Shown here piece by piece: positions 46,077-54,013 of a stretch of 64,000 nt of DNA. A program made the translations under genes and the position numbers. Numbering within the stretch: the stretch's first letter is position 1; each line of letters starts with the position of its first letter. The notes below the pieces were generated by a model, which saw nothing but the letters and a program-made list of their open reading frames with translations, was not told where the DNA came from and made no database searches. Source of the stretch: an uncultured Fulvivirga sp. Lineage in GTDB: Bacteria > Bacteroidota > Bacteroidia > Cytophagales > Cyclobacteriaceae. Location of the stretch: NCBI GenBank assembly GCA_947500555.1, contig CANMSE010000004.1:1-64000 (forward strand). The letters are read 5' to 3'.

Positions 46077-46637
46077 TTAATTCCAAAGTGGCAAGACTTG
46101 AGATAAAACCCACACGTTGGACTCCTTTTTGACTTCAACTATAAATCCTCCAAAGCCTCTGTTTTTGCCAAATTGAACATCAACATAGAACATTCCATTG
46201 TCCATTGTTTCGGATAGTACAACTTTTGAAAGTGTTGATGAACCTACATAATTTGATTTATTGAAATCGTAGTTCTCAATTTCATTTTTGTTATCAATGA
46301 GTAGAAACTTATGGCCTTCACTAATTTTTTTAAGACTGGCGGGCAAACTGTCGTTAAGAACCTCATTCAATTCTAACAACAACTCATATCTGTGGTCAGC
46401 AATGTTCATTGTTGTGTCCTTAATCAAACGAGTTATCGTCATTGAATCTAAATGGTCATCGACTGGATTAATTAGAACTTCGTTGGTATCATTCAGATTT
46501 TTAAAATCATTGGTTATTTCTGAATATACTTCATTAATAACGTCTTCATAAATTCGTTGCTCTATGCTTGTTGATTCATTAGAACAGGCAGAGAAGAATA
46601 ATAAACTTAGAAATGAATAGGTGAGTGTTTTTCTCAT
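46077..46637 (-). CDS. Small lipoprotein, unknown
   Basis: 186 residues from the ATG opening 'MRKTLTYSFLSLLFFSAC', which gives a proper lipoprotein signal; an upstream in-frame ATG at 46685 would run through the inverted repeat and is rejected. The rest is a mixed alpha/beta domain with no recognised family. First of the two genes in the unit bounded by GTTAGCAAGC repeats. Confidence 0.7.
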   Translation of the reverse strand: MRKTLTYSFLSLLFFSACSNESTSIEQRIYEDVINEVYSEITNDFKNLNDTNEVLINPVDDHLDSMTITRLIKDTTMNIADHRYELLLELNEVLNDSLPASLKKISEGHKFLLIDNKNEIENYDFNKSNYVGSSTLSKVVLSETMDNGMFYVDVQFGKNRGFGGFIVEVKKESNVWVLSQVLPLWN

Positions 46638-46642
46638 GTAGT

Positions 46643-46652
46643 GCTTGCTAAC
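46643..46652 (-). repeat. Right inverted repeat of the two-gene unit
   Basis: GCTTGCTAAC, exact inverse of 45135-45144, 5 nt before the lipoprotein ATG. Confidence 0.6.
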
Positions 46653-46704
46653 GCCACTGTATGGAGCGTGCGCCACCAGTAGCAAATAAAGTTGAAAGTA
46701 GTGA

Positions 46705-46844
46705 TTTCTGTGTTTCCGGCCAAGTCACATAAAACATAGCAGATACAATGCTACACATTACGAGCCGAAACCTGCATGTAGGCCAGTGAAACAAGAAGCA
46801 CAAGGAAGACCTTGTAAAATGAATAGATAACACAAACACAGAAA
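46705..46844. repeat. 11-bp inverted repeat in a non-coding spacer
   Basis: TTTCTGTGTTT at 46705-46715 and AAACACAGAAA at 46834-46844 face each other across a 118-nt segment with no gene. It lies in the 278-bp spacer between two repeat-bounded units. A 63-codon frame crosses it but looks non-coding. Confidence 0.5.
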
Positions 46845-46881
46845 GAGCGGGAGATTTGCAGTTGCTGATTAGAAAGCACGA

Positions 46882-46914
46882 AAGCGTATGCTCTCATACA
46901 GCTTGTTGTAGCCC
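46882..46914 (-). repeat. Left inverted repeat and hairpin of a one-gene unit
   Basis: TGTTGTAGCCC (46904-46914) is the exact inverse of 47415-47425. Next to it, 46882-46904 forms a 9-bp hairpin (AAGC+GTATG / CATAC+GCTT, loop CTCT) with a single bulged base at 46900. Confidence 0.6.
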
Positions 46915-46915
46915 G

Positions 46916-47399
46916 TTATTTCAATTCCATATCAAAGTTTACTCCACCTCGTTCTTCTTTTGTCAATTGCTGAGATGCGATATGCTGAGGCTCCTTTTTT
47001 ACAAATTGTTGGAAGCTTGGAGAATCAAATGAGATAATTCCATTAATGGTTAATATCTCCCAATGTCTTGTTGAGAATCCGGGTCTTTTATTTTTAACTG
47101 CTGTCGATTCGATTTCCTCAATTTGAGATTCAATTACTAAGTCACCACAATCGATGTTAATTTTTTAAATCTTCCACATCATCAAAAGTCAGTGTACAAG
47201 GCGCAACATAAAAAGTAAAGAATTTAGAAGGAGCTACTGGGTCTACCCATTTGAAAATGTAGTCAATGTCAAATGAAAGTTGCTGAGTAACTTTTTCTTG
47301 GTCATATAAAGTTGCTATGGCATATAAAGTGCTATCATGCCACCCCATCTCGTTGAGGTCGTCTAGTGACCAGATTTGCTTCTCTAAAATTATCGACAT
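46916..47399 (-). pseudogene. Small unknown gene split by a frameshift at an A-run
   Basis: From the ATG at 47399 the frame encodes 80 residues ('MSIILEKQIWSLDDLNEMGW...') and stops at 47157 in 'DVEDLKN'. The adjacent frame stays open for 80 codons more: 'INIDCGDLVIES', 'RPGFSTRHWEILTINGII', and 'GGVNFDMELK' before TAA at 46916-46918. The break is at six A (minus strand GATTTAAAAAATTAAC); seven A would join the frames as DLKKINIDCG. So the original product had about 160 residues. It may be a true mutation, an error in the read, or slippage. Family not recognised; no signal peptide. The gene fills a unit bounded by 11-bp inverted repeats. Confidence 0.75.
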
Positions 47400-47414
47400 A
47401 TGAGTCTTAGGTAT

Positions 47415-47462
47415 GGGCTACAACATCCGGCTAACACACACCAGTGTTTGTTAGCCACGGAT
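47415..47462 (+). repeat. Right inverted repeat and hairpin of the one-gene unit
   Basis: GGGCTACAACA (47415-47425) is followed by an imperfect hairpin: ATCCG+GCTAACACACA (47425-47440), loop CCAG, then TGTTTGTTAGC+CGGAT (to 47462) with one mismatch and a two-base bulge CA at 47456-47457. Bulged hairpins next to a conserved short motif recall recombination sites such as attC, but the integron core motif is not present. Confidence 0.55.
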
Positions 47463-47488
47463 AACAGGACAAAAGGTGTCGTTATATT

Positions 47489-47516
47489 TTATTACTAATT
47501 ATAAAAGTAGTAATAA
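47489..47516. repeat. AT-rich hairpin
   Basis: TTATTACTA / TAGTAATAA, a 9-bp perfect stem with a 10-nt loop, in the 234-bp gap after the one-gene unit. A weaker GC-bearing hairpin (AGGACTG / CAGTCCT, 47566-47590) follows and may end the minus-strand operon. Confidence 0.45.
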
Positions 47517-47633
47517 TTCAATAAATAATAGACTGCTTGAATCAAACCAGTAGGAGCAGAATAAGAGGACTGCCCATTAAGGACAGTCCTTCATTTGAAT
47601 AGCCTTCTTATTTTAAGATTCGACTTTAAGTTC

Positions 47634-48065
47634 TCAGAGTTGCTTCTGTTTAACACTAACCAGTCTAGCGGTCTTTAAGGCTTTTTCGATTTGCCAGTAC
47701 CCGGCTACCACACTCACATACTCTATCGCAATCAGCCAAAAAGCCGGATCGGTAAAGAAGGTCAGGTAACTGCCTCCATTGGGTATAATTAACAACGGAA
47801 CGGTAATTAGTGCATCGAGTAGCATCGCCATCAGGAACATCGCAGTGCCTAAAACAAAACCATTGGTTTTATGCCCTTTGCGGTAGTATAAATGAGCGCC
47901 AATTAAGGCGCCTGGCACAAGCGCTATGGATAGCACCCAATTGGCCTGCACATCCGGATCAGGCATCACCGGGACGAAATATGAGGCCACGAATGCCATC
48001 ACACCTAATATCCACACAATCACTGCTGAAATGATGACACTTTTAATATTTATAGTTTTCATCAT
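47634..48065 (-). CDS. Small four-helix membrane protein (DUF5367-like)
   Basis: 143 residues with four hydrophobic segments (about 9-30, 43-58, 70-94, 106-125). The layout and sequence resemble DUF5367 proteins, whose role is unknown. Last gene of a five-gene run with an NmrA-like reductase, DUF1772, AraC and a larger membrane protein; 6 nt from the reductase gene. Confidence 0.75.
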   Translation of the reverse strand: MMKTINIKSVIISAVIVWILGVMAFVASYFVPVMPDPDVQANWVLSIALVPGALIGAHLYYRKGHKTNGFVLGTAMFLMAMLLDALITVPLLIIPNGGSYLTFFTDPAFWLIAIEYVSVVAGYWQIEKALKTARLVSVKQKQL

Positions 48066-48071
48066 GGTATC

Positions 48072-48914
48072 TTAAAGTGATGTAGCAACGGCCTGGTTCC
48101 ATACACCAGTGTCAACTGTTTTAGCAACGTATTCTTTAAAGTCAGTGGCTTTTCTCCCTAACACTTCTTCTATATCATGAGAAACTACCTGGTTGTCGGC
48201 ATTACCGAGAACTTCTTTGAACAGGTACCCAAACAGCCACACGTAAGAGCCCGGAAGGCCTGCTGCTTTCATACCTTCCTTAAATTCTTCAATAGAAATG
48301 GGCTGGTACCGGACCTCTTTTCCAATGCCCTCAGCCATGGCTTTCACTACTTCCTCGAACGTCATTTTTCTTGGACCGGTAACGGTGATCGTTTGACCAT
48401 TGTATTTGTCATCAACCAATACCTTGGAAACTACATCCGCAATGTCGTCAGCATCTACAAAAGGGATTTCTGCCTCAGGCATGGGGAGCGCTACATGACC
48501 AGCTAGTATGAAGTCAAGAAAAGCTCCTTCACTGAAATTTTGATTGAACCAGGAAGCTCTCACGATAGAGTAGTTGAGGCCTGAGTTTGCTACAATTTCT
48601 TCACATACTTCTGCCTCCCTTTCTCCTTTTCCTGAAAGAAGGACAACCTTTTCTAATCCCTCTTTCAGCGCGACTTCGGTTAATTTGGTTATAGCCTCTT
48701 TGGCTCCCGGTACGGCAAGGTCAGGATAGTACACGATGTATGCCCTGTCCATTCCCTTCAAGGCCTGAGAAAAGGTAGAAGGGTCTTCCCAGTCAAAGGC
48801 AGGGTTGTTTTTTCGTGACCCAATTCTTACGGAATGGCCTTGTTTTGTTAGTGTTTCTGCTACCCGGTGACCGGTCTTACCGGTGCCTCCGATTACTAAG
48901 ATGTTGTGTTTCAT
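48072..48914 (-). CDS. NmrA-like NAD(P)-binding oxidoreductase
   Basis: 280 residues, atypical SDR. 'ILVIGGTGKTGHRVAETL' is the nucleotide-binding motif at residues 4-21; 'VVLLSGKGEREAEV' and 'SIVRASWFNQNF' are typical of the NmrA/SDR_a5 branch. The catalytic Tyr-Lys pair of classical SDRs is not seen at the usual place. The gene is part of the AraC-linked run; the pairing with a DUF1772 (anthrone oxygenase-like) gene suggests a shared redox task. Confidence 0.88.
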   Translation of the reverse strand: MKHNILVIGGTGKTGHRVAETLTKQGHSVRIGSRKNNPAFDWEDPSTFSQALKGMDRAYIVYYPDLAVPGAKEAITKLTEVALKEGLEKVVLLSGKGEREAEVCEEIVANSGLNYSIVRASWFNQNFSEGAFLDFILAGHVALPMPEAEIPFVDADDIADVVSKVLVDDKYNGQTITVTGPRKMTFEEVVKAMAEGIGKEVRYQPISIEEFKEGMKAAGLPGSYVWLFGYLFKEVLGNADNQVVSHDIEEVLGRKATDFKEYVAKTVDTGVWNQAVATSL

Positions 48915-48931
48915 GGTGATATTGATTTTAG

Positions 48932-49438
48932 TTAAAATTGATTCTGTAAATGGGTCATAGCTGCGATGACAGTAAGAATAAAGGCCATCACTGCGAATAC
49001 TGTCCTGATGAGGTGAAGCCTGTTCCAGTTGGTTTCATAATACTGCCGGAACTCCTCAAGTTTGTTTGAGGTTAATTCTGTCAAATTCAGATTATCCAGT
49101 TCGTTGTTCAGGGGAACGTTGCCCAATCCGGTCACACCCACTGTGCCAGCCAGGTAGAAAATGGAAGAAAGTAGTAAGAGCCAAAAGGCCATCCTGCTGG
49201 TATTGAATTGCCCGATGCAGCTCAAGCCCAGTAATACTGCACTGCCAAAGAAGATCAGGAAAAATGCGGGGTTGAGTATCGCCCTGTTAATGGCTTGCAT
49301 TGTTTCCAAATAGGTGGTAGCAGTTATTCTCTGAGTTCCCGGAATGACTGAGACCGACCAGGCATAAAATAACCCGGCAGATAATCCAGTTAGGACAACA
49401 GCGCCAAATAGGATAAGTGATTTAATTGAAATTTCCAT
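48932..49438 (-). CDS. DUF1772 (anthrone oxygenase-like) membrane protein
   Basis: 168 residues with four membrane helices (about 8-28, 55-75, 83-105, 143-162). 'GLFYAWSVSVIPG' near the N-terminus and 'VTGLGNVPLNNELDNL' are characteristic of DUF1772, a family that includes fungal anthrone oxygenases. The reaction of bacterial members is not known. It is 17 nt upstream of the NmrA-like gene. Confidence 0.87.
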   Translation of the reverse strand: MEISIKSLILFGAVVLTGLSAGLFYAWSVSVIPGTQRITATTYLETMQAINRAILNPAFFLIFFGSAVLLGLSCIGQFNTSRMAFWLLLLSSIFYLAGTVGVTGLGNVPLNNELDNLNLTELTSNKLEEFRQYYETNWNRLHLIRTVFAVMAFILTVIAAMTHLQNQF

Positions 49439-49543
49439 TTCACTTCATGTTTAATGATGAAGCAAAAGTGAATGATGACCCTACCTTATTCTTGACCTTT
49501 CAGGCCATTGTTTTGACACTTTAGGCCATTTGGCCTTTTCGGA

Positions 49544-50530
49544 CTAGCTCTTTCTGAATTCAACCGGAGAAAGACCGGTCCAGCGCTTGAATGCCCGGTT
49601 AAATGCACTTTGCTCAGAGAAGCCGGTTTCAAAGGCTATTTCCGCAATGCTTCTGTCAGAATTTTTGAGGAGGCCTTTGGAAACCTCTTCCTGATTTTTT
49701 TTAATCAGGTCACGAAAACTTGCCCCATTTTCGGCAAGTCTTCTGGTGAGCGTGCGGTTACTCATTCCTATATGATCACAAATTTGGGCAATACTTGGTA
49801 TACCACTTGGCAGGGCATCTTTAATGAGCGCTTCAATATCTGTGATTATCTTATTGGCACTTACCTGCAGCCCTTTTGTTTCTTCTTCTACTCGTTCTAC
49901 AAGAAACTGATTGATGCTGGCATCAGCCTTGGCGGTACGAGTTTCTAAATCAACCGTTTTGTAGGTAATTGAATAATGCGATTTATTAAACAGAACAGGG
50001 CATTTAAAGGCATCGTGATAACTATTGAGATTTTCAGGAGGGCTGTGCTTGAATGTCACTTGAGTAGGAGTGATATGTGTTTCTGTCATGGCTTGTAACA
50101 CCACAACTGTGGCAGATAAAGTGGCTTCATTGGATAATTCCAGACCCCTTCTGTGCGGTTCTCTATATAAAAAGATGTCTGAGAATTCTTCTCTTTTCTC
50201 TACTTTAAAAACATAGGTATTGGATAGCAGCTTGAAGTAACGTTCACTTCTATCGAAAATTTCGCCTGCCCATGAGCAGGTCCGCCACGAAAGACCAAGT
50301 ACCCCATAGTCTTCGATTTTCATTTGCTGACCAACTCTTACGGAAAACCCGGGCCCTAATTTCTCATCCAATAGTTCGTGCAATTCGAAGAAATGGTCAG
50401 CTGGTACTGCTTGGATTTGATCAATTATTCCTATTGATGTAGGTAAGTTTTTGAAATCATCTCTTGTTAGCCCCTCGGTGAATGCGTGGGCTATCATTTT
50501 GCGGTAAAGATTGATGGATATGTATTTCAT
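49544..50530 (-). CDS. AraC-family transcription regulator
   Basis: 328 residues: an N-terminal ligand-binding domain of the Arabinose_bd type (about 15-200, with 'VGQQMKIEDYGVLGLSWRTC') and the double HTH at about 235-328 ('QICDHIGMSNRTLTRRLAENG', 'SIAEIAFETGFSEQSAFNRAFKRWTG', split here into blocks). It lies 6 nt after a membrane-protein gene and 105 nt before DUF1772, in one strand run, and probably controls these genes. Confidence 0.9.
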   Translation of the reverse strand: MKYISINLYRKMIAHAFTEGLTRDDFKNLPTSIGIIDQIQAVPADHFFELHELLDEKLGPGFSVRVGQQMKIEDYGVLGLSWRTCSWAGEIFDRSERYFKLLSNTYVFKVEKREEFSDIFLYREPHRRGLELSNEATLSATVVVLQAMTETHITPTQVTFKHSPPENLNSYHDAFKCPVLFNKSHYSITYKTVDLETRTAKADASINQFLVERVEEETKGLQVSANKIITDIEALIKDALPSGIPSIAQICDHIGMSNRTLTRRLAENGASFRDLIKKNQEEVSKGLLKNSDRSIAEIAFETGFSEQSAFNRAFKRWTGLSPVEFRKS

Positions 50531-50536
50531 TATTAG

Positions 50537-51253
50537 TTACCACTTGATCACCGCTTCAAGAAATCCCTGAACAACTTCTGATGAGCCTATTGGCACTCTA
50601 AGAAACCTGAATAAGGTCAATAGCACAATGAGTACGGTCGCCTCATGTTTCATTTTTCCAAATTTAGAAGCAAACAGAAGGAAGAGCGGAAGGTAAACAA
50701 GCTCGGTACCAATAAAAATAAAGATAGGTTTAAAATTTTCAGGCGATAAAACAGCCCTTAAAAAAACAATCATACCCCTTCCAAGGGCGGGAGGCATCAT
50801 GAAAAAGACACTGCAAATGAGCCACCAGGCATGTTCAAATAAGTCAGACCTATGGATAATACTTTTGATAATGGCATAAATAAAGGCTACCATCAAAACG
50901 AATTCAATTACGATTGTGCCATAGAAAAAGGCCACAGGTGGGCCCGGCCTGTTAGGATCGGCTGCATCAATTATTTTCAATGGGATGTCCAAAAGGCTGA
51001 AGCCTGTAAATATAACTCCACCAGCAAGCAAGAAACCAATGATTCCGAGTGTGCGATGGTGGGCTATTCTTCCCTTTGCCACCAGGTAGGGCTGAATAAT
51101 GACCAGTAAATACCAGGCAGTGACCAGCCAGTAGTGTAAATGAATTTCCCAGGTAACATCAATGAAATTTGGCCAGTAATAGCGAAAGATACCAATTTGG
51201 ATAACGATGAAAGGAATGATCATCCATAGGTATAGTTTTTTGTATTTATCCAT
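50537..51253 (-). CDS. Polytopic membrane protein, unknown
   Basis: 238 residues with six or seven hydrophobic segments. A His-rich start of the second helix ('IHLHYWLVTAWYLL') and 'GRIAHHRTLGIIGFLLAGG' could ligate haem or metal, as in DUF2306-like proteins, but the family was not firmly recognised. First gene of the AraC-linked run. Confidence 0.7.
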   Translation of the reverse strand: MDKYKKLYLWMIIPFIVIQIGIFRYYWPNFIDVTWEIHLHYWLVTAWYLLVIIQPYLVAKGRIAHHRTLGIIGFLLAGGVIFTGFSLLDIPLKIIDAADPNRPGPPVAFFYGTIVIEFVLMVAFIYAIIKSIIHRSDLFEHAWWLICSVFFMMPPALGRGMIVFLRAVLSPENFKPIFIFIGTELVYLPLFLLFASKFGKMKHEATVLIVLLTLFRFLRVPIGSSEVVQGFLEAVIKW

Positions 51254-51349
51254 TGATAACAGCTTTTAAGAGCATTTCTGTTGATAAGGCTGCGACAATA
51301 TAGTGAAATACTATTTAAGCCAAAGAAAAGAGCTATTCCAATAGCCTGA

Positions 51350-51907
51350 TTACTTCAAATCATCTGAAAAATGACCACCATGCTTTCCTTTAGAAAATTT
51401 TTCCTGGTTAAATTCTGATGACTTTCCTTTGGGAATGGTCATGCTAATCCAGCTTTCACCTTTTTTCATTCGTCCTATGTAAGCAATTTGCCCAATATGA
51501 TAACTGTAATGCGCCAGCTGTCGATTGATAGCATCCATGATAGAATGTTCTTGATTTCTTATGTAAACTTTAGTCGAGAAGTTCCCTTCATCGATGGTGT
51601 TTAAGGCATCAAATAAACAAGCCCATCCGGCATGCCATTTTTCCATCATCTTTGTCCTCGTTTTTATAACAGATTCAAATTCAAGATCACGTTGACGCCA
51701 TTCTTTTTCTCCATCTGTGCTGAGGAAGTCCGTCCAGCGGGACAACATATTTCCCCACATATGGTTTACTGTTATGGCAATGGAATTACTTTGCTCGTTG
51801 TACTGCCAAAAGAGGTCTTGATCCTCTAGCTGATCAAAAGTCTTTTCTCCAACAGACTTGTAGTACTCAAACTGTTTTTTGATGCTTTCGAGATAGATTG
51901 ATATCAT
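51350..51907 (-). CDS. DUF1572 (DinB-like) protein
   Basis: 185 residues, cytoplasmic four-helix bundle. The metal-ligand pattern of the DinB superfamily is seen in 'ITVNHMWGNMLSRW' and 'RQLAHYSYHIGQIAYIG' (His at the expected spacing). The end 'GESWISMTIPKGKS' is typical of DUF1572. A 155-bp gap to the SRPBCC gene contains only a 25-codon frame. Confidence 0.88.
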   Translation of the reverse strand: MISIYLESIKKQFEYYKSVGEKTFDQLEDQDLFWQYNEQSNSIAITVNHMWGNMLSRWTDFLSTDGEKEWRQRDLEFESVIKTRTKMMEKWHAGWACLFDALNTIDEGNFSTKVYIRNQEHSIMDAINRQLAHYSYHIGQIAYIGRMKKGESWISMTIPKGKSSEFNQEKFSKGKHGGHFSDDLK

Positions 51908-52063
51908 ATTTTAATTTGAAATTATTTCAGTCTTCGCTCTCTATACCTCTGATTTCATTGTCATAGCGCTCATATAAAGCTAGCAATTCAAAGGAAGAAA
52001 TCATCAAATGCGTTGATCCCAGAAACTGCTTTTAACATTTTCATTCATTTATTCATATAGGTT

Positions 52064-52522
52064 TTAAACCTTTTCAGCCAGTAGCTCTTCCAATCGGTCA
52101 AATACAGAACCCCAACCATTCAGAAAGCCCATATCCAATTGTTGTTTGCAATATTCCTCTGTGGGGTGGACCACATTGAAAGTAAAAATGGTTTGATCAC
52201 CTTCTGCTTGAAGTAGAATTTGTAATTCTACCCCTTCAGTCATTGGCTTAAAGTCAGCAGAAGTGATGATCTTTTGTAGCTCAACAATTTCAGAGTACAC
52301 TCCTTCAGCGATGAACTCATTGCCATCAGGCATTTCCATGCTGTATTTCCAACTTCCACCAACAGAAAAGTCATGTTCAATGACTTTCGTTTCCATTCCT
52401 TTCGGGCCCCACCAATTGACGATATGCTCTGGCTGTGTCCAGGCGCCCCATACAAGTTGAATCGGAGCTTTCAGAGTTCTTTTGATTGTCAGGGTGCGGT
52501 TTGATGCATCAGATGTGCTCAT
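52064..52522 (-). CDS. SRPBCC/AHSA1-domain protein
   Basis: 152 residues. The Aha1/CalC/START-like fold is indicated by 'IKRTLKAPIQLVWGAWTQPEHIVNWWGP' (adjoining blocks) and 'HPTEEYCKQQLDMGFLNGW'. The family binds hydrophobic ligands; many bacterial members are encoded with an ArsR regulator. Its start overlaps the ArsR stop by 4 nt. Confidence 0.9.
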   Translation of the reverse strand: MSTSDASNRTLTIKRTLKAPIQLVWGAWTQPEHIVNWWGPKGMETKVIEHDFSVGGSWKYSMEMPDGNEFIAEGVYSEIVELQKIITSADFKPMTEGVELQILLQAEGDQTIFTFNVVHPTEEYCKQQLDMGFLNGWGSVFDRLEELLAEKV

Positions 52523-52845
52523 TTTTTTGAGTTTTTGGTTTGTAATTGATTTAAATAATTATCGAAAGAGTCGAGTTTCATTTCCCATAGTTTTCTATGT
52601 TGCTCGACCCAATCAGCTACCTCAAAGAGCTGTTGAGGACGGATTTGGCAATAGCGCTCCCTGCCTTGTTGATTGATGCTTACTATCCCGCATTCATTCA
52701 AAATCTTGATATGCTTAGAAATAGCAGGCCGGCTAATGTCAAATTTTTCCGCCACGGCATTAATGGATAATGACTCATGTGATAGTAACTCAATGATATC
52801 TCTTCTAATGGGATCTGCAATAGCTTGAAAAACGTCTCTTCTCAT
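52519..52845 (-). CDS. ArsR-family winged-helix repressor
   Basis: 108 residues. The fold is shown by 'VFQAIADPIRRDIIELLSHES' (adjacent blocks), the recognition helix region 'FDISRPAISKHIKIL', and the wing 'GRERYCQI'. No metal-binding Cys pair of the classic ArsR type is seen, so the ligand is probably organic, perhaps via the SRPBCC partner. Its promoter is overlapped by two palindromes, so it should repress itself and the coupled SRPBCC gene. Confidence 0.92.
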   Translation of the reverse strand: MRRDVFQAIADPIRRDIIELLSHESLSINAVAEKFDISRPAISKHIKILNECGIVSINQQGRERYCQIRPQQLFEVADWVEQHRKLWEMKLDSFDNYLNQLQTKNSKK

Positions 52846-52848
52846 AAA

Positions 52849-52896
52849 TGTAACTGATTGGTTACAAGTATACGTGTAACTATTCGGTTACGCAAA
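52849..52896 (-). promoter_or_regulatory. Promoter overlapped by two palindromic operators
   Basis: TGTAACTGATTGGTTACA at 52849-52866 is TGTAAC-N6-GTTACA. A second copy, TGTAAC-N6-GTTACG, is at 52875-52892, centre to centre 26 bp. On the minus strand -33 TTTG (52893-52896) and -7 TATACTTG (52865-52872, one mismatch) are 20 nt apart and lie within this region, 20 nt before the ArsR ATG. Confidence 0.75.
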
Positions 52897-52990
52897 TAAA
52901 TTATCGTTAAGGGTTTTTAACATCTTGTTTCTATTGACGTTACTAAAGGAGTAATGGCTTAGACAGCCTCCTTTTCACTAAAGCTATTTT

Positions 52991-54013
52991 GTGAGCAAAA
53001 ACCAACTCTTAGTATTTAACTCCAAAGGCATTTATTGCAAGCAGGCCAATATATACATTGACCCTTGGAAGCCTGTGAATAAGGCAATTATTACTCATGG
53101 CCATGCAGATCATTCCAGATACGGTCATAAGCATTACTTAACACACCATAAAAACGTACCCATTATCAAACACCGTCTGGGAGATATTTCTGTGGAAGGT
53201 GTGGAATGGAATCAGCCATTTACGATCAATGGGGTTACTTTCAGTTTACATCCTGCAGGTCATATTATCGGCTCCAGTCAGGTAAGGGTAGAATATAAAG
53301 GCGAGGTATGGGTATTTACCGGTGACTATAAAACCGAGGACGATGGCCTTTGCACACCTTATGAAGTAGTAAAGTGTCATACGTTTATCACAGAATGTAC
53401 CTTCGGTCTGCCTGCTTTTAAATGGAAACCGCAGCAGCAGGTTTTTGAAGAAATCAACACATGGTGGAAAGAGAATCAAAGTGAAGGAAAGACGTCCGTT
53501 ATTTTTGGTTATTCACTTGGCAAGGCACAGCGATTACTCAAACATTTGGATACGTCTATTGGTAAAATATATACACATGGAGCAGTAGAAAATATGACGG
53601 AAGTTGTGAGACCTTTAGTGGATTTGCCACCTACTGAATTAATCACTAGAGAAACCAAAAAAGAAGAATTGCTTGGTAATATGGTAGTTGCCCCACCTAG
53701 TACGCATGGTTCGCCATGGATAAAAAAAATGGTACCTTATGTAACCGCTACTTCTAGCGGGTGGATGGCTTTTAGAGGCGCCAGAAGAAGGCGTGCGATA
53801 GACCGTGGCTTTGTACTCTCCGACCACTGTGATTGGGGCGGTTTATTGGCAAGTATCAAAGCAACAGAAGCTGAACGGGTTATTTGTACGCACGGTTATA
53901 CTGATATTTTTAGTAAGTATTTACGAGAAATTGGGTATGATGCGTCCATTGAAAATACAGATTACGAAGGTGAAAGAGAGGAAGTTACACCAACAGCAGA
54001 AACGGTGTCATGA
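52991..54013 (+). CDS. Ligase-associated DNA exonuclease (MBL/beta-CASP fold)
   Basis: 340 residues from a GTG start. The metallo-beta-lactamase motif 'THGHADHSR' (HxHxDH) is at about 35-43, then 'HPAGHIIGSSQ', 'FTGDYKTEDDG', 'ATSSGWMAF' and 'SDHCDWGGL'. This family is the exonuclease partner of ATP-dependent DNA ligase in Bacteroidota. It overlaps the ligase start by 4 nt (ATGA). Confidence 0.92.
   Translation: MSKNQLLVFNSKGIYCKQANIYIDPWKPVNKAIITHGHADHSRYGHKHYLTHHKNVPIIKHRLGDISVEGVEWNQPFTINGVTFSLHPAGHIIGSSQVRVEYKGEVWVFTGDYKTEDDGLCTPYEVVKCHTFITECTFGLPAFKWKPQQQVFEEINTWWKENQSEGKTSVIFGYSLGKAQRLLKHLDTSIGKIYTHGAVENMTEVVRPLVDLPPTELITRETKKEELLGNMVVAPPSTHGSPWIKKMVPYVTATSSGWMAFRGARRRRAIDRGFVLSDHCDWGGLLASIKATEAERVICTHGYTDIFSKYLREIGYDASIENTDYEGEREEVTPTAETVS

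Noticed and set aside
46648..46839. 63-codon minus-strand frame upstream of the small lipoprotein
   Set aside because: Crosses the inverted repeat spacer and reads as low-quality Cys/Arg/Ser-rich peptide.
47415..47462. Integron attC site
   Set aside because: The core GTTRRRY/RYYYAAC pair is not present and repeats are mirrored, not direct; no integrase in the window.
51927..52004. 25-codon frame (MISSFELLALYERYDNE...) in the gap between SRPBCC and DUF1572 genes
   Set aside because: Protein-like but too short and without ribosome binding site; may be a remnant.
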